Both the position numbers and the translations under genes were made by a program. DNA of 64,000 nt from Siphonodentalium dalli (Eukaryota; Mollusca; Scaphopoda; Gadilida; Siphonodentaliidae), in contig CP136065.1 of the NCBI GenBank assembly GCA_032622095.1, positions 26,111,141 through 26,175,140 on the forward strand, given 5' to 3'. The notes beneath the pieces were generated by a model. That model ran no database searches. It was given only the letters and a program-made list of their open reading frames with translations, and was not told where the DNA came from. This document shows positions 36,241-46,876 of this stretch, one piece after another. The first letter of the stretch is position 1. The number at the start of each line of letters is the position of its first letter.

Positions 36241-36518
36241 TTCTGCAAATGTCAGGCTCACTATTGCAAGGCTTCCATCAAATGGACGCTGGCTTGTTCA
36301 CTACAGTGTAAGAGTAAGACGATCCGATGTTGTTCGTGCAGGATTATATATAGACAAAAGGGCAGTCGACCTTTCAGCGAATATCACGAACGTGTGACTT
36401 AAAGATATATTATGCCAACTGGGAGAATGTAGCATTCTACTAACATCACCGAAAATCTCAAAGAAATCGACCATATAACTCCATAGAAAACACCGTCTGG
36501 ACTACGCTCAATTGTAAA

Positions 36519-36838
36519 TATGTGACCCGCCATATCAAATCCAGTCGTAAGTCGGGATTTGTTTTACCCTGTGCCAATGCATTCTCTTATATATGCGAGT
36601 CGACCATAGGTCGCCTCGCATATATAAGAGAATGCATTGGCCTAACAATTTTTTACAATTTTAATAATTTTTTCTTGTATTCTTTAACAATTTTATAATT
36701 TCACCCATACAGAGCCCCAGACAAACATGAGCAGACGAAACTCTTCTATATGGTCGACTCGCATATATAAGAGAATGCATTGGCACAGGGTAAAAAAAAT
36801 CCCGACTTACGACTGGATTTGATATGGAGGGTCACATA
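36519..36838. mobile_element. MITE, family D, longer copy
   Basis: Ends tatgtgacccgccatatcaa and its inverse gatatggagggtcacata. Inside these, tcgtaagtcgggattt continues the inverted repeat up to accctgtgcc. It contains a full 69-bp palindrome (36,573-36,641) and half of a second one (36,748-36,784). Probable TA target site. Confidence 0.85.
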
Positions 36839-37540
36839 TTTACATCTCGATTCGGGACGCAACTATCGGCGATAATTTAACACAAGTGATATCGCCACCG
36901 AGAGTGATCGCATTTAATTAATATATAAGAATGACGGTGTGTATCGTAAATTTGGATTAATATTCGTCACAAATAACTAATTTCAGCAAGAATTTTCTCA
37001 ATTTCTATTTGATCACCCTATTGGGGTGCTTCACATCACTTTAAAGGCAGTCGACATCGGTTCTGGCGTGTCTGGACCTATGGATCAGGAAATCAGTCAC
37101 GATGTCACACTCAGCACGATGACGACATATCCGTAAACGCCGCGTGACAAGAAACACGATACATTTCAAAAATAGAACATAGAATATCTCCGACCATGAT
37201 CTGATGTTTAAACGGGTCCCCGATGACGCACCAAATGCACGCGTGTATTGACCTCTTCGCTGCTATGACGTCCGTAACCAGTACGGACGTAAAAGTGCAC
37301 GTCGTGTGCTGTATGGTCCATATTTACTACGGACCTACTTCAACTCACTAGCAGTATAAGCCATTATCCATAACTGGAACTCAGAGATTGGTGCATCATA
37401 ATAACTGTGTCTTGAATTTTCAAACGGTGTATGGTGTTCCACGATTTTGAACGATAAATAGCCTTTCAACTGAGTCAGTTTTATGGTTCGTGTGATATTC
37501 CCGTTATATTTTTCCACTGGAAAATGGCAATAAACGTTAA
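36839..37540. other. Intergenic DNA
   Basis: No gene recognised. A block at 37,010-37,065 (gatcaccctattggggtgct then cactttaaaggca) resembles the sequence that precedes and begins the TTAA MITE at 45,186, so an eroded relative may lie here. Confidence 0.5.
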
Positions 37541-37544
37541 CAAC

Positions 37545-37860
37545 TAAGCAGATTGTGTGCGGACATTGACACAAATAAGCCAACTCGCGACTTTTCTGGT
37601 CTATGCTCTTTAACAGGTGTTTTCACTGTGGCCCACGCCATAAACGAAATAACGGTTAAGCGTCCATTATCTACTTATTTCAGAATCAAACAGTCACATT
37701 ATGTATACTTATTTCCCATTATAGGTCGTTTATGTGCGTATATCCATGAAAACGCAAGCACATAATGGACCTATAATGTGAAATAGGTACACAATGTGAT
37801 TATTTGATTCTGAAATAAGCAGATAATGGACACTTACCCGTTATTCCATGCGTGATTAAA
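37545..37860. mobile_element. Inverted pair of cgcacataat-family MITE pieces
   Basis: The left half (37,548-37,740) reads the family in reverse (gcagattgtgtgcgg ... tctacttatttcagaatcaa ... cattataggtcg). The right half (37,755-37,858) reads it forward (cacataatggacctataatg ... gattatttgattctgaaata). They meet head-to-head around tatatccatgaaaacg, making a long imperfect palindrome. Confidence 0.75.
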
Positions 37861-37864
37861 TGTT

Positions 37865-38385
37865 TCGGTACACCCTGTATCAGATCACATCCCCCATCCG
37901 CTCGTCACCAAACTTTCTATGGATCGTCAATGTGGCTTGTATAGATGGGAGCCATCGATTATTTCCGAAATTTGTTGAAAAACATGGCCGCCAGCAGCCA
38001 TTTTGTATTTTACTCTTTTCACGACTAAATCCTTTGGCACGCTCTACAGACCACATACCTTGACCGAACATCGCAAAACTTCATGGATCTTCATCGATGT
38101 TTTACGAAATTCGTTAAAAAACACGGCCGCCAGCAGCAATCTTGGATTCAAATTTGAATCCATTGGCACACCCTACAGCCCGAATTTATCGGAACAAATA
38201 TTTTCAAACTTTGCAAGCATGTTTAGGATCACCTCTAGATGGGACCTTTTGAATTATTCCGAATTTCATTGAAAAACATGGCCGCCGGCAGCTATTTTGG
38301 ATTTTACTCTTTGCATGACCTTTGGCACACCCTACAAACCAAATTCTTCATACGATTGTTACACAAAATTAATTTGGATCTTCTG
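37865..38385. repeat. Diverged tandem repeat, about three units of 130-170 bp
   Basis: Recurring gaaaaacatggccgccagca followed by ttggatttactctt-like and cctttggcacaccctacag motifs at about 37,985, 38,120 and 38,275. No coding support. Confidence 0.75.
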
Positions 38386-38399
38386 GGTAAGGACAATGC

Positions 38400-38830
38400 G
38401 TTAGTCCGAGGGTTCAATAGTTCGAGGGTTCAATGGTCCGAGTTTTCAATAGTCCGAGGGTTCGATAGTCCGAGTGTTCCATAGTCCGAGGGTTAGTTTC
38501 AAGCGGCACAGACCGAGGGTTCAATAGTCCGAGGGTTCGATAGTCCGAGTGTTCCATAGTCCGAGGGTTAGTTTCAAGCGGCACAGACCGAGGGTTCAAT
38601 AGTCCGAGGGTTCGATAGTCCGAGTGTTCCATAGTCCGATGGTTAGTTTCAAGCGGCACAGACCGAGGGTTCAATAGTCCGAGGGTTCGATAGTCCGAGT
38701 GTTCCATAGTCCGATGGTTAGTTTCAAGCGGCACAGACCGAGGGTTCAATAGTCCGAGGGTTAGCTTCAAGCGGCACAGACAGAGGGTTCAATTGTCCGA
38801 AGGTTAGTCTCAAGCAGTTCACTAGTCCGA
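38400..38830. repeat. 75-bp tandem repeat built of 16-17 bp subunits
   Basis: Subunit agtccgagggttcaat and variants (gggttcgat, gtgttccat) form a 75-bp unit closed by ggttagtttcaagcggcaca, repeated about four times with partial units at both ends. Because 75 is a multiple of three, one minus-strand frame (38,414-38,770) is open with a 25-residue period. I do not regard it as a gene. Stray subunits occur at 40,722-40,745 and 43,092-43,112. Confidence 0.95.
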
Positions 38831-39445
38831 GTTTTTATTTATTTGAAGATGGATTATCTCTTCATATAACAATTTTGAAATAGTTTCCTGGGTTTAAAAT
38901 AATAAATATGAATTAAAAACCCAAGTCCGGAAACGCTTCTATCAATTAGTATTAATTATATTTCGTTTATTTTTGTTATAAAATGAAATGATTAAGTGGG
39001 ACCGTTAATTTAGTGTTCTATTTTAGAAGACCATTCAGGCGATATACTGTTCCCATAGCTATGTTCCGTACGTCAACTGTCCCAGATTGATTTTCTGTAT
39101 TGTTTTATTACCTAGTTATAAGCGATAATGAGTCTAATTAACGTTTATTGTGCCAACATTACAATACAATTCCTGGTCCCTGTTAACAGTAACCACTAGT
39201 GTTCGATAGTTAAACAACCACACGGTTTTAGACCAGAACATTCGAAATATAATCAATATTAATCGATAGAAGCATTTCCGGACAGGGGTCTTCGATTCAT
39301 ATATAACATTTCATACCCCGAAAACTATATCTACATGTTTATGATGTTTACAAAGAGATGTACCATATTTAAGCATAGATTGTGGGATTAGAGGGAAAGT
39401 TCTTAAAACTTAGCCGAACCTCCGCTCCCCATTAGCATAATGTAA
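38831..39445. other. Intergenic DNA
   Basis: AT-rich; no gene or repeat recognised. Confidence 0.5.
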
Positions 39446-40153
39446 ACACATAAAAAAAGAATGTCCCCCTAATATATTCGGTAATATTTTATGAGATATT
39501 GGATGGATTTTGATGAAACTTTCCACAAATGATTTGTGGTACCAAATACATCAAGTCTGCTAATTACTGTTCTGTGAGGTGAGATATGGCTGAGTGAGCA
39601 CAAATTGAATGGAAGAGGGGCACTTTTAAAAAGTTGCAAAAACACAGGTAGCATGATCACAGACATTCAGCTGTGCCTTTGTCCCCACTTCTCGCACAGG
39701 CTTGGAACACCCTTTTCTGTTGGTAACTCAATGGCCTAAATGGTGGGAAACATGGTTTACTGAAAAATGGCTTCAAAGAGACTGATTTCAATAACTCTGT
39801 GTTGCTCACAGCATGAAACTTCAAGGTGTCATTCCAAAGGAATGTGGTTATAGCCTGAATGGCCTGGGCATGCAGCAGGAACATTGTGCCCCGAAGATGA
39901 CACGCATGTTATCGTGGACTCACAGTGTCACTTTTAGACAACATTTACAGCCAGACACAACTTGTGTGAACGATGTGACAATGGAGTGACTGTCAACTTT
40001 TTAAAAGCACCCCTCTTCCATTCAATTCATGCTCAGCCGGCCATAACATAACTCACAGGACGATGCCTCACACAGGTTGTGTATCAGATACCACTAAACA
40101 TACCACTAAAAATATTACCGAATATATTAAGGGGACTTTCTTTTTTTGAGGTG
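39446..40153. mobile_element. TIR element, about 0.7 kb
   Basis: Inverted ends: aaaaaaagaatgtcccccta then atatattcggtaatatttt at 39,452-39,490, and the inverse at 40,105-40,147. Further inverted matching inside includes ttgaatggaagaggggcact / agcacccctcttccattcaa. Total inverted length exceeds 100 bp with gaps. No transposase or clear target duplication. Confidence 0.85.
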
Positions 40154-40744
40154 TTTATATAACAACGTTTTACAAAAAAGATATCGAATAACGAAATACA
40201 ATCGATCAGGCGGATGCATTAAAATATAGAATCTAGAATTAGTATTATAGTGCATGTATGTGTTGGGTTTTTTGGAGTAGGTTTTGGGTTGTGTGTTTAG
40301 AAGACACGATAGGATAATAGTTCAGGTTAAATGGGGGGTTTCGTATATTCAGGGTGGCCTATATACATTGGCGTCTGGCGGGCGAGATTTATACGTAGAT
40401 GTGCGGTTATTCCTGCGTGGCTATAGGATATATGTGCGTGAGCGTTGGAAACAAGTGGTATATATAAATATTTGATATGTGTAATAAATATCGGGTTTCT
40501 AGTCCAGTGCAAGATAAGAACATATTTATTGATTACAAGACGAGCATCTTCCGGGTAGTTTTATGAACTTCAAGGTTACTCCTATAAAAGAGCGATATTA
40601 GTATTGAAATTTAGGTGATGTCGTTTCTCAGCCGACAGTGCAAATTGTTTGTTGATGACCTATGCGAAAATAAGCCGGGATCTTGCTTTTGAAGAACGGA
40701 TGACTTGAACATCCGGTGGTTCGATAGTCCGAGGGCTCAATGGT
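40154..40744. other. Intergenic DNA with stray tandem-repeat subunits
   Basis: No gene. At 40,718-40,745 the motif ggttcgatagtccgagggct matches the 38.4-kb minisatellite. Confidence 0.5.
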
Positions 40745-41377
40745 CCGTCCCGTGTTGGCCCGGAGTAGAATAGACCGTGTGGGCCCGGGGTAGAATAAGC
40801 CTACCGCCCCATTGCGAGGGGTAAGAATCCCCTAATCTGGCACCCATTTTGCCGTGGGGTGCATCCCGTGAGGTGTGGTTTAGGAGTCCTGTAGGTATTA
40901 GGGCGGTTGTTTCAGGCGAGGCATCGACATGTGGACACGGCTTAGCTCACGATCCTCTTTGGTCATACATATCTCCAAGACGAGTGATTGAGTTGACCCG
41001 GCTCAATCGGTTTGTCACGCCTTACCAAAAAGTTTCAGATTACATTTCTGCCATGTTGTAATTTGTTTCTGGTGACTATAGTTGCGTGTTCTGTTTTTTT
41101 CGTTTTTCGTTGTTTCTTTCGTGTCATGTCTCTTTACATTTTGTCTTCATGAATGTTAAATGTTTCAATCAAGTAACGCTCACGCCTGTCTCACTTTGTG
41201 GAGGTACCGACAGGCTGCTATATGCAGTGCCTAAATGGGTCACCGCTTCAGCTATGTACCAGTCTTTGGTCAGACCATAATTCGAAGGGTAATCCGAGGC
41301 GGCTGCTGAGCTAATTATCGATTATTTGCTTTTCATACGGCAACTCAAAACAAAACAAAACAAAACAAAACAAAAAG
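40745..41377 (+). mobile_element. Retroposon with (AAAAC)n tail
   Basis: GC-rich head with two copies of tgggcccggggtagaata-like sequence, then gtggggtgcatcccgtgagg and gacacggcttagctcacgat. The 3' part is AT-rich and ends in about six aaaac units. The polarity and pentamer tail fit a SINE or short LINE derivative. The head resembles repeats I associate with gastropod genomes, but this is recollection. No recognised protein. Confidence 0.6.
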
Positions 41378-41719
41378 TTCCTCTGATGCTGAGGTATATC
41401 CTCAGTACTTGGTTTTGATCCAAATGTCAAGAGACCTTCTGTATTTGTGATTGATAAAACGCTACAAATTAAGCATATTCGGACAATTAAAATCTATCAA
41501 ATCAATCAGGACTGGGCCGCTAAGTGGCTCTCTTCTGATCGAATGATCTGACCATGCATGCATTGTTGATTAGTCCTCACAATACATTGAATAGTCAGAG
41601 ACATCGGCTGAGTTGGCACCACATGTAGTTACAGATGTCCGTAGATTTAATTTCAAAGACAGTTGATGGACACAAAGTTTCTTTGCATTGTTATCTTCTG
41701 ATCTTCAATCGATGCGAAC

Positions 41720-42680
41720 ATCCACCGGCATTGAAGTTTGGTGACATGAAGGTAGATGTAAGTACTTATGTTCCGAATTAATTACGATATTTTAACCCTT
41801 TACCCAACAGAAGGGCCCTGTGCCAATGCATTCTCTTATATATGCGAGTCGACCATAGGTCGCCTCGCATATATAAGAGAATGCATTGGCTTAACACATT
41901 AAATATTATAAAATTGTTAAAGAATGTAAGAAAAATGGTAAAAAGTGTTAAAAACAGATTTTTTTTAGCCCAATGCATTCTCTTATATATGCGAGGCGAC
42001 CTATGGTCGACTCGCATATATAAGAGAATGCATTGGCACACGGCATAACTGTAACCATCACAATGTGGTCAATGAGCCGGTTCCAATGATATCCATATTT
42101 GTTTGGTTTTATTGAGACAGACCCAAGATTTAGGCTGTTGAAGCTTTATTTTGGCCGTTTTGTTGGGTAAAGGGTTAACTGTCAGGGATACGGTCATGCT
42201 CAGGAAAATTATTAAAGCAAAGAAACCATGTCCACGCTGTTCTGATTCTGATTCTGACACGACCATAGGGATTGCACACAACAAAATTGCTAACTGTCAA
42301 GGTTCACATGTTGCAATGGATCGTGGACATGTGGGGACTATGAATTCAAAATTCGAAGGCGTAGGGCTGAGATACATTCGAAATTAGTTGGTGCTCGACC
42401 ATCAATTCAAATAATCACATAATATGCTGCCCTATCTACAAAAAAGTCAGACCAACATCATTCGTATATCGCAAGCAAGCCAAATTACCAGACCGATATC
42501 ACTCCGGTTACCGAACCTGTGCCACAGGCCACATGCCATGCAACAGTTCCAAAACATTCCACTCAAGTTGAGCCAGTTACCACAACACATCATATTCATA
42601 ATATTGATCCTGTTGCTTCAAAAAAAAAATCGCCAAGATCACTCAACCATTTAGACTCTCAGAAAGAGAGTACCATATTT
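41720..42680 (+). pseudogene. LINE ORF1 (gag-like) zinc-knuckle relic, split by a MITE
   Basis: Before the MITE the frame reads PALKFGDMKVDVSTYVPN, then a stop, then LRYF, as in the segment just ahead of the knuckles of LINE ORF1 proteins. After the MITE it resumes NCQGYGHAQENY, then after a frame change KKPCPRC and IANCQGSHVAMDRG (to about 42,320), matching consecutive CCHC knuckles that bind nucleic acid. Further downstream a Thr/Pro/His-rich stretch (to about 42,660) is probably ORF1 tail. The MITE's TTAA target lies across the codons for F-N, so the insertion is unambiguous. Stops and shifts show it is dead. Confidence 0.75.
41792..42178. mobile_element. TTAA-flanked MITE, family A (inside LINE ORF1)
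   Basis: TTAA at 41,792-41,795 and 42,175-42,178. TIR ccctttacccaaca / tgttgggtaaaggg, 14 bp perfect. It contains palindrome modules at 41,822-41,890 and 41,969-42,037. Nearly identical to the copy at 34,774. Confidence 0.92.
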
Positions 42681-43019
42681 TAACTTTCAAAGTTTGACCT
42701 GACGCACGAAGAGAAGCGGTTAACTCTAAAAGAAAATAAACAGTATTTGTGGATTGAAGTTGTCGGTTTGGTGAAAGATGACATTCTGTCCACCCACCTG
42801 ACCATCCCCTTGACGCACTGATAAAGGTTTAAGCGCGATTCATCACATATTATAAATACCTTGTCAATGCAAAATATGATGTTAGAAATTACTTTACATA
42901 TTTCGATGTGCAGCCAAGTGGAAACATTCCTCTTTGGTGGTTTTATTTGTAAAAAGCTCGTTGTTTTAATCTAATCCACTGTCTGCTTTATCTACACGGT
43001 TTTTCGATACGATCTTTTT
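42681..43019. other. Intergenic DNA, perhaps LINE interior
   Basis: No recognisable domain. It lies between the ORF1 relic and a LINE-like 3' end, so it may be a deleted remnant of the same element. Confidence 0.4.
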
Positions 43020-43095
43020 TATACCTGATTCTGTTCTTGGTCGTGATATGGCATATCGGCTAAAACGACATTAAGCCCTCTATTAATCAATCAAT
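43020..43095 (+). mobile_element. LINE-like 3' end with aatc tail
   Basis: Sequence ttggtcgtgatatggcatat followed by cggctaaaacgacattaagc and a short aatcaatcaat tail. This has the form of a LINE 3' end with a tetranucleotide tail. It may belong with the ORF1 relic upstream. Confidence 0.5.
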
Positions 43096-43247
43096 AGTCC
43101 GAGAGTTCAACAGAAGGAGCAGCGGGGTTTGGGTCACATTCATAACTTTGGTCAACATGTTCAACAGCTGCAGCCATGGATACCACATATGAGGGTTGTA
43201 GAATCACAAAATTCCAATACAAATTGCACGTTAACTATGGATTATCA

Positions 43248-44132
43248 TATTCTTAATATCTGAACATTTCTTAATGAGTAATTACTCACCAATGAGTGTT
43301 TAGTATAGCATGGGTTAAACTTAATATCTTAACATTTATTAATGGATAACTACTCAGCAATGAGTGTTTAGTATAGCATGGGTTAAACTTAATATCTGAA
43401 CATTTCCTATATGGATAACTACTCATAAATGAGTGTTTAGTGTAGAATGTGCTATCTGAACATTTCTTAATGGATAACGACTCACCAATGAGTGTTTAGT
43501 ATAGCATGGGTTAAACTTAATATCTGAACATTTCTTAGTGGATAACTACTCACCAATGAGTGTTTAGTATAGCATGGGTTAAACTTAATATCTGAACATT
43601 TCCTATATGGATAACTACTCATAAATGAGTGTTTAGTATAGAATGGGTTAAACTTTATATCTGAACATTTCTTAATGGATAACGACTCACCAATGAGTGT
43701 TTAGTATAGTATGGGTTAAACTTAATATCTGAACATTTCCTATATGGATAACTACTCATAAATGAGTGTTTAGTATAGAATGTGTAAAACTTAATATCTG
43801 AACATTTCTTAATGGATAACGACTCACCAATGAGTGTTTAGTATAGCATGGGTTAAACTTAATATCTGAACATTTCCTATATGGATAACTACTCATAAAT
43901 GGGTGTTTAGTATAGAATGTGCAAAACTTAATATCTGAACATTTCCTATATGGATAACTACTCATAAATGAGTCTAAGAGTATATAATGTGTTAAACTTA
44001 ATATCTGAACATGTCCTAATGGATAACTACCCACCAATGAGTGTTTAGTATAGCATGGGTTAAACTTAATATCTGAACATTTCTTGATGGATAACTACTC
44101 ACCAATGAGTGTTTAGTGTAAAAGGGGTTAAT
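43248..44132. repeat. Tandem repeat of about 70 bp, 12-13 units
   Basis: Unit: acttaatatctgaacatttc, ttaatggataactactcacc, aatgagtgtttagtatagca, tgggttaa. Two subtypes alternate: cttaatgg...caccaatgag and cctatatgg...cataaatgag. Each unit holds a small palindrome (actcaccaatgagt / actcataaatgagt). No coding sense. Confidence 0.95.
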
Positions 44133-44975
44133 TCTTTGCGGACTTATCATCGATAAGCTAACGCTAATGATAAACGACTCATTCTCAACGACTCGGCTAT
44201 TTCAGCTTCTCACGAAAATAAACTCTTTCATGAATAGACATAATTTCTACCGAACTATTTCAATCGTGTGCATACTACGTGAAATACGTCCGTTAACTGG
44301 GAGGCTCGTCTGTTAAACTTTAACTAATTAACGTTAATTATTACTATTTATCACTATTAATGCATGATCAAGTTTGGTACAGCCATGCAGTGAATATATT
44401 CTGCTCCATTCACATTTGTGCGTCAACAAGTCAAGGTCATCGCCTTATGAACAGGGTCATGTATTGTAGCATTGCGTGAATATGGTTTTTATTTATGGAA
44501 GAGGTTATTTCCGATCGAAGCGAAATGGCCGAGCCGTTGAGAATGTCGTTACATATTACTATAAATACAACAGTGCTAAATAGGATATAACATTCATGAA
44601 ACTAACTATATCACATGAAATCCCTATTATATCAATAAAAAAGCCATTACGCAGATTAATACTATTTCGAAAAGCCACGCTCCACACCAATACCAGACAT
44701 TGCAAAATGATTGCTTTGTTCATTAAAGTTCAATTATTGTCCAACTTCGTTCCACTAATGAAAATATGCACAAATTCAAAGAGGCTAATTGGGGGACTAT
44801 ATTTTTCGTTGCAAGTCAGAGCGCGCAATACTATCGTATATATACGATTGTCAAGCGTCTCAGCCAACGCCGTGTTTGTATGCATTTTACATGCATTGTT
44901 CAGCTTCTTTTAAAGATTTTGATTTGTTAAAATGGCACAAAGCTCTAGTTTTTTCATGTGATATAGAAGATCTTC
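44133..44975. other. Intergenic DNA
   Basis: AT-rich, no gene or repeat recognised. Open frames at 44,596-44,913 (+) are unassigned. Confidence 0.45.
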
Positions 44976-44978
44976 TAC

Positions 44979-45096
44979 TCGTTATGTTGGGATATAAGAT
45001 TTTATGAAACTCGTTTGATAAATTTGATTCACAACTCACTTGTGAATCAAATTTATCAAACTCGTTTCATAAAATCTTATATCACGACATAACTCG
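44979..45096. repeat. 118-bp palindrome
   Basis: Arms 44,979-45,034 and 45,040-45,096 pair almost perfectly around ctcac. The arm includes gattttatgaaactcgtttg and ataaatttgattcacaa. One mismatch pair lies near gggata/atcacg. Confidence 0.9.
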
Positions 45097-45185
45097 TTGA
45101 TCCTCTATATACTTTGAGCACGATTATTCTCATTTCCACTTGATCACCTCAACGGAGTGTTTCACGTCATTTTTGTTCACTTTAA

Positions 45186-45704
45186 AGGCACGGGCGGCGT
45201 TCGTTGCAGAAATATTCATATTTGTTCAAATCGCCATCAACAGAAGGAATATTAAAATATATATAGTTTTGTTCATATGCCAAACAAAATCAGTGCGTAA
45301 ATAGTATATTGTCGTCAAGACGTACATGGTGTACGTAAACAAGAGTCTGCTCGTGTTACATAAGTTTTGCTTCTGTTTATATAACACAGCTCAATTCTAT
45401 TGGTTAATCACACACAAATGATATAAACGCTCTTTATTATTTCCATATCAGGAAAACAGTAACAAAGAACGCTCTTCATGTTTACCATATCCGGATCTAA
45501 ACAAAAGCTAGGTTCTGTAACGTTTTTTGCTTTTGTTTACATAACAAAGGAAAAGCATTTGACAATAACATACTGTTTATGCCATATATCTGATTGGTAT
45601 AAGAACAAAATGTGCCTATATTTTACTATTATTTATGTATATGGCGGTTTTTGACGGAGATGAATATTTTAACAGCATACCCACCGCCGACGCTGCCCGT
45701 ATCT
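45186..45704 (+). mobile_element. TTAA-flanked MITE, family C
   Basis: TTAA at 45,182-45,185 and 45,705-45,708. Ends aggcacgggcggcg and cgctgcccgtatct are inverted. The interior matches the copy at 3,114-3,606 in reverse (aacgctctttattatttcca, tgcttttgtttacataacaa, tatggcggtttttgacggag). A related cgctctttatt...ccatatcagg block is also inside the TIR elements at 11.1 and 61.4 kb. Confidence 0.88.
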
Positions 45705-45708
45705 TTAA

Positions 45709-46340
45709 TGTAACAGTGTGGTAATGCACACATTTCAAAACACAACATGGTGGCATTGATTATTCTGTGCCATTTCGTATCTAATAGACCCTTATATCGA
45801 GACTATTATTCAATTTCCTGGTTGACGGCGACACTGTAGCGGTGGTGCGTGTGAAGAAGACCATTCGGTGGGTCAGTACCGGACACCAAATGGCCCATAC
45901 TGAATACAAAGAGCGGCGCTGGGAATCAATAAAATCGATTTATATTAAATTTGCGTACACGCCGAATTGTCGCCGGTCATGTCCGACATAGACACCAAGA
46001 GGGCAGCGACGGAAGATGCCAACGATAAAATTCTCACACGGTTACATCGATTAGCGATCTGCGAGAATTAGAACCCCAAGAAAATATGAAATATGGGAAA
46101 AGCCGGCCGATAATGTTGGGACAAATAGATATCCCAGACGTCGCTATCACAATGAGCTTCACTGGTGCGATCGGAAATGTCTTCGAGACTATATATCCTC
46201 CGCACAGCGCGGCACGCAAGCCGCGGCCCAGCGGAATAAATTCCACGGATAATTGATATCACGTTCGGAATACGGGACGTGGATCCGCGAGTTGATTATT
46301 CACAATTAAACAAACATATGCAAGTATAGATTTCCGATTT
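45709..46340. other. Intergenic DNA, locally CpG-rich (45,950-46,260)
   Basis: Moderately GC-rich with several CpGs but no convincing exon; overlapping short frames only. Confidence 0.4.
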
Positions 46341-46349
46341 GTCTGGCAA

Positions 46350-46690
46350 GGATCTATTTAGTCAACCACGCCCAAATGGAATTTATTGTTTTGTTCCATA
46401 TGTAGATTTATTGTGTCAACCCCGCCCAATGTATATGTAGAAGTATTTTGTTAACCCGGCCCGATTTGTATCACAGGTCCCCTGGTGCAATATCACCACT
46501 ACAAGTATTAGTATATATACTTGTAGTGGTGATATCGCACCAGGGGACCTGTGATTTGTATGTCTTGTTTTGTTCCATATCTAGATATATTTTATTAACC
46601 CCGGCCAGATTTTCATTTCTTGTTTTGATCCATATGTATAGATCTATTTTGTCAACCCCACCCAATAGAAATTTCTCGTTTTCTCCCACA
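46350..46690. repeat. Imperfect tandem repeat of about 75 bp
   Basis: Recurring ttgttttgttccatatgtag, then attttgtcaaccccgcccaa, at about 46,388, 46,440, 46,566 and 46,620. Interrupted by an 82-bp fold-back element. Confidence 0.8.
46472..46553. mobile_element. 82-bp fold-back MITE with 8-bp target duplication
   Basis: Perfect duplication atttgtat at 46,464-46,471 and 46,554-46,561. The element begins cacaggtcccctggtgcaat and ends with its inverse ccaggggacctgtg. Arms of about 37 nt have one mismatch, and only an 8-nt centre (tagtatat). An 8-bp duplication suggests hAT-type mobilisation. It is essentially nothing but a hairpin. Confidence 0.88.
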
Positions 46691-46876
46691 TGTTAGTCAA
46701 AGATGTTAATACAATATAATTTAGAGTATTATATATTAGGGTATATTTACATTACCCATATGTTTTACACTTGACTTGAAACATATTTATTTGCATCAAA
46801 TGCAAAAGGGATTGGGGCACAATATTGTGCAATGTATGTGGTCACTCTCCCAACACAATATAGTGTAAACAACATG

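Noticed and set aside
35502-42037. Short frames over the 69-bp palindromes (for example reading CILLYMR)
   Set aside because: They recur only because the palindrome is repeated in MITEs; not genes.
43756-44037. 93-codon repeat-containing minus-strand frame
   Set aside because: Falls wholly in the 70-bp tandem repeat and drifts in phase with it.
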